Positions 1 to 5,672 of a DNA stretch of 7,645 nt are shown here, one piece after another. Numbering within the stretch: the first letter of the stretch is position 1; each line of letters opens with the position of its first letter. This stretch comes from Frondihabitans sp. (GTDB lineage Bacteria; Actinomycetota; Actinomycetes; Actinomycetales; Microbacteriaceae). A program made the translations under genes and the position numbers. The notes below the pieces were generated by a model. That model ran no database searches, was not told the DNA's origin, and saw only the letters and a list, made by a program, of their open reading frames with translations. The stretch spans positions 1 through 7,645 of the forward strand of contig JAODMX010000135.1 in assembly GCA_025464735.1 (NCBI GenBank), written 5' to 3'.

Positions 1-791
1 GAGCGGTAGTTGAGGAGAGCCATCCGTCGGGCGAGCGCAAGACCGCGATAGGGACCATCACCGTCGAGGGCCTCGTAGTAGTCGCCATCGGCGAACTTCG
101 GATCCATGTGGATCGCCTCGATCTGGACGATGTTGAGCGCGATCTGGTCGGCGCTCGTCAGAGCCGTCGTCGAAAGCGCCGCAACACGCTCGACCCGTGC
201 TGGGTGAGCCACCGCCCACTCGAGGGCGTGCATGCCGCCCATCGAGCCGCCGATCACGGCCTGCCACGTCGTGATGCCCAGGGCGTCCGCGAACCGGACC
301 TGGGCCTCGACCTGGTCGCGGATCGTGAGATGCGGGAAACGCGCACCCCACTCCAGACCGTTGTCGTCGAGAGAGGCAGGCCCGGTGGATCCCTGGCAGC
401 CGCCCAGCATGTTGGGAGCGACGACGAACCACCGATCGGTGTCGATCGCGAGGCCAGGGCCGACGATCCCACCCCACCAGCCGGCCGTCCTGTGCCCCGC
501 ACCAGCAGGCCCCACGAGATGACTGTCGCCCGTGAGCGCGTGCAGGACCAGGACGACGTTGGAGTCGTCGGCAGCGCGCTCGCCGAAGGTCTCGTACGCG
601 ATTCGTGGATGGGGCAGGATCCGGCCGCTCTCGAGGGTGAGATCGTCGAGCGTCACAAAACTCCGGTCGCCGACCGGGTCGCCCTCACGCCACGCACCCG
701 TGGTCGGCGGCTTGCCCAGCATCGACAGCCGCGTGCGCTCGGTGATGACGCTCGAGGGCACGGTGTCTTCGGGGGTCGTCTGCGAGTCCAT
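1..791 (-). CDS. metX: Homoserine O-acetyltransferase MetX (partial, C-terminus outside window)
   Basis: Predicted to transfer the acetyl group of acetyl-CoA to L-homoserine, the committed step of methionine synthesis by direct sulfhydrylation; cytoplasmic. The 263 visible residues run open to the left edge. They show the alpha/beta-hydrolase fold of the MetX family: LVLHALTGDSHLVGP (residues 81-95), a conserved GWWGGIVGPG stretch (104-113), APNMLGGCQGSTGP (125-138) and the nucleophile elbow GGSMGGMHALEW with catalytic Ser183. Family members are about 370-400 residues, so the catalytic Asp and His should lie beyond the edge. I chose the ATG at 789-791. Its Shine-Dalgarno match (GGAG, only 3 bases away) is poor, and an in-frame TTG at 798-800 is a less likely start. 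The gene follows metY on the same strand, separated by 81 bases that contain a strong hairpin, so its expression probably depends on read-through from metY. Family assignment is firm; start choice is moderate. Confidence 0.95.
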   Translation of the reverse strand, partial: MDSQTTPEDTVPSSVITERTRLSMLGKPPTTGAWREGDPVGDRSFVTLDDLTLESGRILPHPRIAYETFGERAADDSNVVLVLHALTGDSHLVGPAGAGHRTAGWWGGIVGPGLAIDTDRWFVVAPNMLGGCQGSTGPASLDDNGLEWGARFPHLTIRDQVEAQVRFADALGITTWQAVIGGSMGGMHALEWAVAHPARVERVAALSTTALTSADQIALNIVQIEAIHMDPKFADGDYYEALDGDGPYRGLALARRMALLNYR

Positions 792-815
792 TTGCTCCAA
801 GCATGGCAACAAAGA

Positions 816-854
816 GCCGGCACCGCAGGACTGTTACATTCCTGCGGTGCCGGC
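816..854 (-). terminator. Perfect 15-bp hairpin between metY and metX (terminator or attenuator)
   Basis: Two exactly complementary 15-base arms (816-830 and 840-854; arm GCCGGCACCGCAGGA on the plus strand) enclose a 9-base loop. In the direction of metY transcription the stem is followed by TCTTTGTTGCC, a partly U-rich tail. It begins 18 bases after the metY stop codon and ends 24 bases before the metX start. This fits an intrinsic terminator of metY. Because metX has almost no room for its own promoter downstream of it, the hairpin may instead be a leaky terminator or an mRNA-processing or stabilising stem that sets the metY:metX ratio. The stem is certain; its function is inferred. Confidence 0.75.
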
Positions 855-872
855 CAGTGCGGATCCTTTTGG

Positions 873-2204
873 TCAGTTGCTTTTCAGGAGCGCTTCGGTC
901 ACGCCGCGGGCGGCGGCGAAGCCGGCCTCGAGGTCGGCCTTCAGGTCGTCGACGTTCTCGAGACCCACCGACAGGCGAACGAGACCGGGGGTGACGCCCG
1001 TGGTCAGCTGCTGCTCGGGGGTGAGCTGCGAGTGCGTCGTCGACGCGGGGTGGATGACGAGGCTGCGGACATCACCGATGTTCGCGAGGTGGCTGAACAG
1101 CCGCAGGCCGTCGACGAGAGCCCGACCGGCGTCGACTCCGCCCTTGAGTTCGAACGAGAGGACGGCACCGACCCCCTTCGGGGCGTACTTGTTCGCAGCG
1201 GCGTACCAGGGGCTCGTGGGCAGACCCGCGTAGTAGACGGCGGCCACGTCGTCACGCGCGTCGAGCCACTCCGCGATCTCCTGGGCGTTCTGCACGTGGC
1301 GCTCGATGCGGAGCGACAGTGTCTCGATGCCCTGGATGAGTGCGAAGGCGGTGTCGGGCGAGTTCGAGGATCCGAGGTCGCGAAGCAGCTGCACGCGAGC
1401 CTTGATGATGTAGGCGAGCGGATCACCGACGGCGGCGGTGTAGCTGGCGCCGTGGTAGCTCGGATCGGGCTCGGTCAGCTCGGGGAACTTCTCGACGTTC
1501 TTCGACCACTCGAACTTTCCGCCGTCCACGATCAGTCCGCCGATGACGGTACCGTGCCCGCCGAGGAACTTGGTGGCCGAGTGCACGACGATGTCGGCAC
1601 CGTGCTCGAACGGACGGATGAGGTACGGCGTCGCGATCGTGTTGTCGACGATCAGCGGCACGCCGCTCTCGTGAGCGATACCCGAGACCAGCTCGATGTC
1701 GAGGATGTTGATCTTCGGATTCCCGATCGTCTCGGCGAAGAAGAGCTTCGTGTTCGGGCGCACTGCGCGGCGCCACTCGTCGGCGTCGTCCTGGTTCTCG
1801 ACGAAGGTGGTTTCGATCCCCAGCTTCGCCAGGGTGTACTTGAAGAGGTTGTAGGTACCGCCGTAGATCGACGACGATGACACGATGTGGTCGCCGGCTC
1901 GGGCGATGTTCAACACGGCCAGGGTCTCCGCCGCCTGCCCGGACGAGACCAGGAGAGCCCCGGATCCTCCCTCGAGGGCTGCGATCCGCTGCTCCACGAC
2001 GTCGTGGGTCGGATTCATGATGCGCGAGTAGATGTTGCCGAACTCGGCGAGGGCGAAGAGGTTCGCGGCGTGCTGCGAGTTGTCGAAGACGTACGAGGTC
2101 GTCTTGTAGATGGGAGTCGCGCGAGCGTGGGTCGTCGGGTCGGGCTGCGCCCCGGCGTGGATCTGCTGCGTTTCGAACTTCCAGTCGTGGGGCTGATCGG
2201 TCAT
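873..2204 (-). CDS. metY: O-acetylhomoserine sulfhydrylase (PLP-dependent, Cys/Met metabolism family)
   Basis: Predicted to convert O-acetylhomoserine and sulfide to homocysteine and acetate; cytoplasmic, normally a tetramer. The 443-residue product has the family's full usual length. Visible landmarks are [10 protein letters not shown] (57-66; Tyr59 and Arg61 contact PLP phosphate in this family), SSGQAAE (87-93, cofactor cradle), Asp187 in [10 protein letters not shown] (pairs with the pyridine nitrogen), the Schiff-base lysine Lys212 in [13 protein letters not shown], and the C-terminal Arg380 and Arg410 region typical of substrate carboxylate binding. The start is the ATG at 2202-2204, preceded by GAGGAG at good spacing; residues from here match the family's typical N-terminus ([11 protein letters not shown]), whereas the open frame further upstream does not. 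metX follows on the same strand, giving two consecutive steps of one pathway. O-acetylserine sulfhydrylase side activity is common in the family and cannot be excluded. Confidence 0.96.
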   Translation of the reverse strand: MTDQPHDWKFETQQIHAGAQPDPTTHARATPIYKTTSYVFDNSQHAANLFALAEFGNIYSRIMNPTHDVVEQRIAALEGGSGALLVSSGQAAETLAVLNIARAGDHIVSSSSIYGGTYNLFKYTLAKLGIETTFVENQDDADEWRRAVRPNTKLFFAETIGNPKINILDIELVSGIAHESGVPLIVDNTIATPYLIRPFEHGADIVVHSATKFLGGHGTVIGGLIVDGGKFEWSKNVEKFPELTEPDPSYHGASYTAAVGDPLAYIIKARVQLLRDLGSSNSPDTAFALIQGIETLSLRIERHVQNAQEIAEWLDARDDVAAVYYAGLPTSPWYAAANKYAPKGVGAVLSFELKGGVDAGRALVDGLRLFSHLANIGDVRSLVIHPASTTHSQLTPEQQLTTGVTPGLVRLSVGLENVDDLKADLEAGFAAARGVTEALLKSN

Positions 2205-2210
2205 GGTGTG

Positions 2211-2216
2211 CTCCTC
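2211..2216 (-). promoter_or_regulatory. Ribosome binding site deciding the metY start
   Basis: On the minus strand GAGGAG lies 6 bases before the ATG at 2204. This is a strong anti-16S match and selects this ATG over the in-frame ATG 93 bases upstream at 2297. Confidence 0.8.
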
Positions 2217-2254
2217 GGGGGTGGTCGTCGCTGACGGAACGTCTGATGCCCGTG

Positions 2255-2284
2255 AGCCTAGGCTCGAGCTCCGCACCGCCACAA
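2255..2284 (-). promoter_or_regulatory. Candidate metY promoter with palindromic -10 region
   Basis: On the minus strand TTGTGG (2284 to 2279) is followed after 18 bases by TAGGCT (2260 to 2255), a common actinobacterial -10 form. Transcription would start near 2248, giving a leader of about 45 bases, too short for a known S-adenosylmethionine riboswitch. The -10 lies inside a perfect 12-bp palindrome, GAGCCTAGGCTC (2254-2265), which could serve as an operator. The hexamers are seen; promoter activity and repressor binding are inferred. Confidence 0.4.
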
Positions 2285-2299
2285 TGGAGAGAGACACGC

Positions 2300-2349
2300 G
2301 ACGTAATCCGCCCTCTGGCAGGTCTCACGGCGCGGATCTCAGACGTAAT
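2300..2349. repeat. Two direct copies of GACGTAAT upstream of the dehydrogenase gene
   Basis: GACGTAAT occurs at 2300-2307 and again at 2342-2349, exactly 42 bases apart, about four helical turns. Both lie in the divergent metY/dehydrogenase intergenic region. They could be paired binding sites for a regulator, but an 8-base repeat can arise by chance. Confidence 0.25.
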
Positions 2350-2363
2350 GACGATGAAAGGAC

Positions 2364-2369
2364 GAAGGA
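2364..2369 (+). promoter_or_regulatory. Ribosome binding site of the short-chain dehydrogenase
   Basis: GAAGGA lies 5 bases before the ATG at 2375 and supports that start over in-frame ATGs at 2348 and 2354, which lack a comparable site. I could not identify a convincing promoter hexamer pair for this gene. Confidence 0.7.
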
Positions 2370-2374
2370 CGCAG

Positions 2375-3145
2375 ATGGCGAAACGAGTTGTGGTCACGGG
2401 AGCGAGCTCCGGCATCGGCGAGGCGACCGTGAGGTTGTTCCGCGAGCACTCGTGGGACGTCTTGGCTGTGGCACGCCGTGAAGACCGACTGCGGGCACTC
2501 GCCGATGAGACCGGTGCCCGGTGGTTCGTCGCGGACGTCACCGACGACGCCGACATGAAAGCCCTGCGGGATCACGTCGAAGCGACCGGGCCGCTGCATG
2601 CCCTGATCAACAATGCCGGCGGTGCCTTCGGGCTCGACACCGTCGAGAACTCATCGATCGACGACTGGCAGAAGATGTTCGACGTCAACGTTCTCGGTAC
2701 CAAGCGGGCGATCGCATCTCTCCTGCCCTCTCTTCGGAGAGGCGCCATCGATCAGGGATCCGGTGACATCGTCACCGTCACGTCGATCGCCGGCCACGTC
2801 GCCTACGAAAACGGCGGCGGATACAACGCCGCCAAGTTCGCCGAACACGCGCTCGTCGCAGCCCTTCGGCTCGAGCTGAACGGCGAGCCTCTTCGAGTGA
2901 TCGAGATCGCGCCGGGCATGGTCAAGACCGACTTCTCCCTCGTGCGGTTCGACGGAGACCAGGCGAGAGCCGACGCCGTCTACGAAGGCGTGGTCGACCC
3001 GCTCACCGCAGACGACATCGCCGAGGCGATCGTGCACTCGGTCGAGCTGCCGTCGCACGTCAACGTCGATCTGGTGACCATCAAGCCGGTTGCCCAGGCG
3101 GCTCCGAGCAAACTCGCGCGGGGCGAGCTGACCGTCCGCGACTGA
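2375..3145 (+). CDS. Classical short-chain dehydrogenase/reductase (YdfG-like)
   Basis: A 256-residue NAD(P)-dependent oxidoreductase of the classical SDR family, soluble, with no signal peptide. The Rossmann motif TGASSGIG is at residues 8-15, NNAG at 79-82, and the catalytic tetrad is Asn105, Ser137, Tyr150 and Lys154 (YNAAK). Arginines 34-35 just after the second beta strand suggest NADPH preference. PGMVKTDF (180-187) is the usual post-catalytic segment. The overall pattern, including INNAGGAFGLD and DVNVLGTKRAIASLLP, resembles the YdfG group, whose members oxidise L-serine or 3-hydroxy acids, but substrate cannot be read from sequence. The start has a good ribosome binding site. The gene diverges from metY across 170 bases and converges on the transglutaminase-like gene with 21 bases between stops, so read-through would produce antisense RNA over that gene. 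A link to methionine metabolism is not shown. Confidence 0.93.
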   Translation: MAKRVVVTGASSGIGEATVRLFREHSWDVLAVARREDRLRALADETGARWFVADVTDDADMKALRDHVEATGPLHALINNAGGAFGLDTVENSSIDDWQKMFDVNVLGTKRAIASLLPSLRRGAIDQGSGDIVTVTSIAGHVAYENGGGYNAAKFAEHALVAALRLELNGEPLRVIEIAPGMVKTDFSLVRFDGDQARADAVYEGVVDPLTADDIAEAIVHSVELPSHVNVDLVTIKPVAQAAPSKLARGELTVRD

Positions 3146-3171
3146 GTGACTGAGCGACTGGGCGACTCAGC
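3140..3171. repeat. Four tandem 8-bp units holding both converging stop codons
   Basis: Consecutive units GACTGAGT, GACTGAGC, GACTGGGC and GACTCAGC fill this stretch. The first unit supplies the TGA of the dehydrogenase (3143-3145) and the last supplies, on the minus strand, the TGA of the transglutaminase-like gene (3167-3169). CTGAGT (3142-3147) and ACTCAG (3165-3170) could pair as a weak 6-bp stem, but no U-tract follows on either strand, so a bidirectional terminator is only a possibility. Confidence 0.6.
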
Positions 3172-3958
3172 CGATCGAGACGAGTTCGGTGACGTCATCG
3201 CGAGGCAGGGTGTCAGCCACGGCAGAGACCTCCAACTCGAGGAGCGAAACCCACCCTCCCGCTGACGACAGGAACGCCGTGTCGGACGCGTCGCGGCCCG
3301 TGGCGATCCGCACCAGGGTCTGACGAGGCGCGAGCGTCGTGGCATCGACGACGTGCCACCGCCCATCGACGAGTGCTTCCGCCACGGCGTGGAAGTCCAT
3401 CGGGAGAAGGCCGGGCGCGTACACCGAGACCAGGCGCGCCGGCACGTCGAGGGCCCGGAGCAGAGCGATGACGAGGTGCGCGTAGTCCCGGCAGACACCA
3501 CGCCGATCGAGAAGCGTCTGGACCGCGCCGTCCGTCGGCTGACTCCAGCCGGGCACGTAGCTCAGGCGAGCACCCACCCACGAGCTCACCGCCGCCAACA
3601 GATCGATGCCGGAAAGCCCCGCGAACTCGCTTCGCGCAGTCGGACCGAGAGTGTCCGACTCGCAATACCGGCTGGGGCGCAGGTACTGGATGGCGTCGAG
3701 GGGAACGACCCCGATCGGATCCTGACGCCCGTCGACCTCGACTCGATAGTCGATCTCGACGCGACCAGCGGTCACCCGGGCGAGGTGGAGGCGGGTGCCA
3801 CGATCATCCAGGAGCTCAGTCGCGGGGAGATCGTGCCCGCCCTGCTGGATCCGGAGGGTGTCCGTCGCCCGCTGCCCTGCCGAGACCGCGATCGAGAGCA
3901 CGAGATCAGCGGGGGACGCCGCGTCGAGGACGAGCCGGCAGAACGCGGTGCGCTTCAT
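3167..3958 (-). CDS. Transglutaminase-like superfamily protein (papain-fold Cys-His-Asp)
   Basis: A 263-residue protein with the bacterial transglutaminase-like core. The apparent catalytic triad is intact: Cys156 in GVCRDYAH, His190 in MDFHA and Asp205 in WHVVDATTLAP. Residues 1 to about 100 form the beta-rich N-terminal region usual in this group, and the core spans about 115-215. No signal peptide or membrane segment is visible, so it should be cytoplasmic. Known relatives are amidases, proteases or crosslinkers; most bacterial members have no assigned substrate. The ATG at 3956-3958 overlaps the stop codon of the upstream beta-propeller gene as ATGA and has no clear ribosome binding site of its own, which points to translational coupling. 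The frame remains conserved-looking to the stop, and length matches stand-alone family members. Confidence 0.88.
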   Translation of the reverse strand: MKRTAFCRLVLDAASPADLVLSIAVSAGQRATDTLRIQQGGHDLPATELLDDRGTRLHLARVTAGRVEIDYRVEVDGRQDPIGVVPLDAIQYLRPSRYCESDTLGPTARSEFAGLSGIDLLAAVSSWVGARLSYVPGWSQPTDGAVQTLLDRRGVCRDYAHLVIALLRALDVPARLVSVYAPGLLPMDFHAVAEALVDGRWHVVDATTLAPRQTLVRIATGRDASDTAFLSSAGGWVSLLELEVSAVADTLPRDDVTELVSIG

Positions 3959-5523
3959 CCGTCGAGCATGGCATGGCTTCGCGCGGAGTGGTCATCCGTG
4001 AGCTCCTGCGCGACCCCGTTCGCCGAGATCTGCACGAGATGGCCGCCCCACAGCTCGAGGTCGGGCTCTGTCAGGCTCCAGAGAGTCAGTCCACTGTCGA
4101 GGTCGAAGGCCATGAGCGTCGACATGCCCGCGGGAGACGTCGAGTCGAGTGTGTACCCCGTCGTTGTTCCCTCCCCGACGATGTCGGCGCCGCGCGGGAT
4201 GTTCGCGGTGAACCGAGGCTGCCCGGTCGCACCGTCGAACACAGTGACGTCGAGCGATGTGGCGCCCTCGTGCACGGTCGCGGTGCCGACGACGTCATCG
4301 GTCGTGGAACCGTCCGGAGTGCCGTTGACCTGCCCGTTCAGTGATGTCGTCCACCGCGGTACCCCTGTCCGCTTGTCGTGGCAGGTGACCGTCGACGAGC
4401 TCGACACCAGCACGCACGATCGGGAGACGTTCAGAGCGGAGATCGCGGCGGCAGGGGTCGACCAGACCCGGTGACCGCTCGAGTCGTACAGCAGCAGCGA
4501 CGCTTCGACGCCCACACCGAGGCTCACCGTGACGGCGAGAACCTGGTCACCCATGACGAGAATGCCCTGGTTGCGCCACAGATCGGCCCCCCAACGGGAC
4601 TCGTCGCCCGTGACGCCGTCGACCGTCAGCGTCTCGGTCGGCATCGGAATGATCAGCCGGTCGGGCAGCATCTCCGGGAAGATCGTCGACGACAGGGAAC
4701 CGGTCCACACGGTCTTCGAGAGGTCGCCTACTCGCCGGAGGTAGTAGGTGTCGAGGGTGCCTCCGCTGTCGGGCACCACGCTCAGCACGAGGTCGCCAGA
4801 CACTCCGAAATTGATCACCTCGTCGGACTGCGAGACGGCTGCGGAACTCACCGTCCGCCCGGTGTCGACATCGAGTGAGAGAAGCCGGTCGCCCAGCGAG
4901 CCGTCGACGCCGACCACCACCACTCCGGCGACCCGCGAGGCATGCCAGACCAGCGAGGAGACGGTCATGTCGAGGTCGCGGCTGAGATCACGCTTCCAGA
5001 CGACCGCGCCGGTCACAGGATCCAGCATGGTCAGGATCCCCGGCGTGTCCGGGCTGTCCTCGCCACAGGCAGCGGTCGCCGCCGACGAGTCCGGCGACGG
5101 CAGGGTCGCGGTCACCACCTCACGGTGCCGGCCCACAGTGTCCGCGTGGAACGCGAGGCACCGGGCCGGCGCGGTCCGCGAGAAGGTCCGCGCCAGATCG
5201 AGACTCCAGCCCGACGCCGTCGGACGTGACCTCACATCGACGAAGGAGGTGCCCCCGTACGGCTTCATCGAGCCGTAGACCGGCTGCAACACGGTCCCGA
5301 GAACCGCAACGAGCGCGATGACGACGGCGAGGGCCAGGTACCCGAACGCGACGCGGCGTGCGAGAGGGATCCGCCGCCGCGGGACGCCCCAGGTCGTCTC
5401 CGTCGAGAGACGAGAGGTGGTGAAGTCGGCCATCGACTCCGGGAGCGGGCCGGACAGACGCCCCGGAGCACCCTCGGCGCGAGTCGGGCGGGGCGGAACC
5501 CAGCCGGTCTCGTCGACGTCCAT
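3955..5523 (-). CDS. Membrane-anchored PQQ-like beta-propeller protein
   Basis: A 522-residue protein with a Pro-rich N-terminal tail (1-50), a basic stretch RRRIPLARR (49-57), one hydrophobic segment at about 59-80 and a large C-terminal domain. The basic flank predicts the tail inside and the domain outside the membrane (type II). The outer domain contains degenerate blade motifs of the form x-D-x-x-T-G-x-x-x-W: LDPVTGAVVWKRDL (167-180), LDVDTGRTV (217-225), CHDKRTGVPRWTTSL (381-395), VFDGATGQPRF (428-438) and FDLDSGLTLWSL (473-484), as in PQQ-binding-like (PF13360-type) propellers. Whether it binds a cofactor is unknown; such repeats often serve as scaffolds. Cys122/Cys153 and Cys370/Cys381 could form disulfides outside the cell. 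The ATG at 5523 has GGAGG six bases upstream; the longer open frame up to 5679 would add an unlikely 52 residues. It is the first gene of a two-gene unit with the transglutaminase-like gene. Confidence 0.85.
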   Translation of the reverse strand: MDVDETGWVPPRPTRAEGAPGRLSGPLPESMADFTTSRLSTETTWGVPRRRIPLARRVAFGYLALAVVIALVAVLGTVLQPVYGSMKPYGGTSFVDVRSRPTASGWSLDLARTFSRTAPARCLAFHADTVGRHREVVTATLPSPDSSAATAACGEDSPDTPGILTMLDPVTGAVVWKRDLSRDLDMTVSSLVWHASRVAGVVVVGVDGSLGDRLLSLDVDTGRTVSSAAVSQSDEVINFGVSGDLVLSVVPDSGGTLDTYYLRRVGDLSKTVWTGSLSSTIFPEMLPDRLIIPMPTETLTVDGVTGDESRWGADLWRNQGILVMGDQVLAVTVSLGVGVEASLLLYDSSGHRVWSTPAAAISALNVSRSCVLVSSSSTVTCHDKRTGVPRWTTSLNGQVNGTPDGSTTDDVVGTATVHEGATSLDVTVFDGATGQPRFTANIPRGADIVGEGTTTGYTLDSTSPAGMSTLMAFDLDSGLTLWSLTEPDLELWGGHLVQISANGVAQELTDDHSARSHAMLDG

Positions 5524-5527
5524 GCCG

Positions 5528-5534
5528 CTCCTCC
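5528..5534 (-). promoter_or_regulatory. Ribosome binding site of the beta-propeller gene
   Basis: Minus-strand GGAGGAG ends 4 bases before the ATG at 5523 (GGAGG core at 6 bases). This strong match fixes the start in a frame that is open well upstream. Confidence 0.8.
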
Positions 5535-5589
5535 ACGAACCTGTCTCCGGCCCGATCCGCGCAGCGGGGGAGCAGTTCCAGGTCCGACC

Positions 5590-5595
5590 ATCGTA
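5590..5595 (-). promoter_or_regulatory. Possible -10 hexamer for the beta-propeller/transglutaminase unit
   Basis: Minus-strand TACGAT would place a start near 5583 and a leader of about 60 bases. No recognisable -35 box sits 17-18 bases upstream, where the sequence is almost all G and C, so this is weak. Confidence 0.25.
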
Positions 5596-5634
5596 ATCGC
5601 GGCGCGCGTCCGGCCCCCGAGCGCGCGAGGCCCC

Positions 5635-5640
5635 TAGGGT
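5635..5640 (+). promoter_or_regulatory. Possible -10 hexamer for the FAD oxidase gene
   Basis: TAGGGT lies 32 bases before the oxidase start and would give a leader of about 26 bases. There is no evident -35 box. Together with the minus-strand hexamer at 5590-5595 it would make this 149-base gap a divergent promoter region. Confidence 0.25.
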
Positions 5641-5661
5641 CGGAGGAAGCCGCATTCGACC

Positions 5662-5666
5662 GGAGG
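5662..5666 (+). promoter_or_regulatory. Ribosome binding site of the FAD oxidase gene
   Basis: GGAGG lies 6 bases before the ATG at 5673, a near-ideal site. The start it selects begins a complete twin-arginine signal. Confidence 0.8.
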
Positions 5667-5672
5667 GGAGCC

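Noticed and set aside
108..1880. A plus-strand open frame of about 590 codons opposite metX and metY
   Set aside because: It is antisense to two confidently recognised genes, has an Arg/Gly/Val/Asp-heavy low-information composition, and resembles no family I know. Long antisense frames are expected in high-GC genes.
2205..2254. S-adenosylmethionine riboswitch or other methionine leader before metY
   Set aside because: The predicted leader is only about 45 bases, and I see no conserved riboswitch core or nested stems.
1423..2556. A minus-strand 377-codon frame overlapping metY and the start of the dehydrogenase
   Set aside because: It is a frame-shifted reading of metY, with extreme Arg content and no ribosome binding site; the metY frame carries all catalytic motifs.
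5602..5627. Inverted GCGCGC elements between the divergent beta-propeller and oxidase genes
   Set aside because: Each element is self-complementary and simple GC alternation is common in this composition, so the apparent dyad has little meaning.
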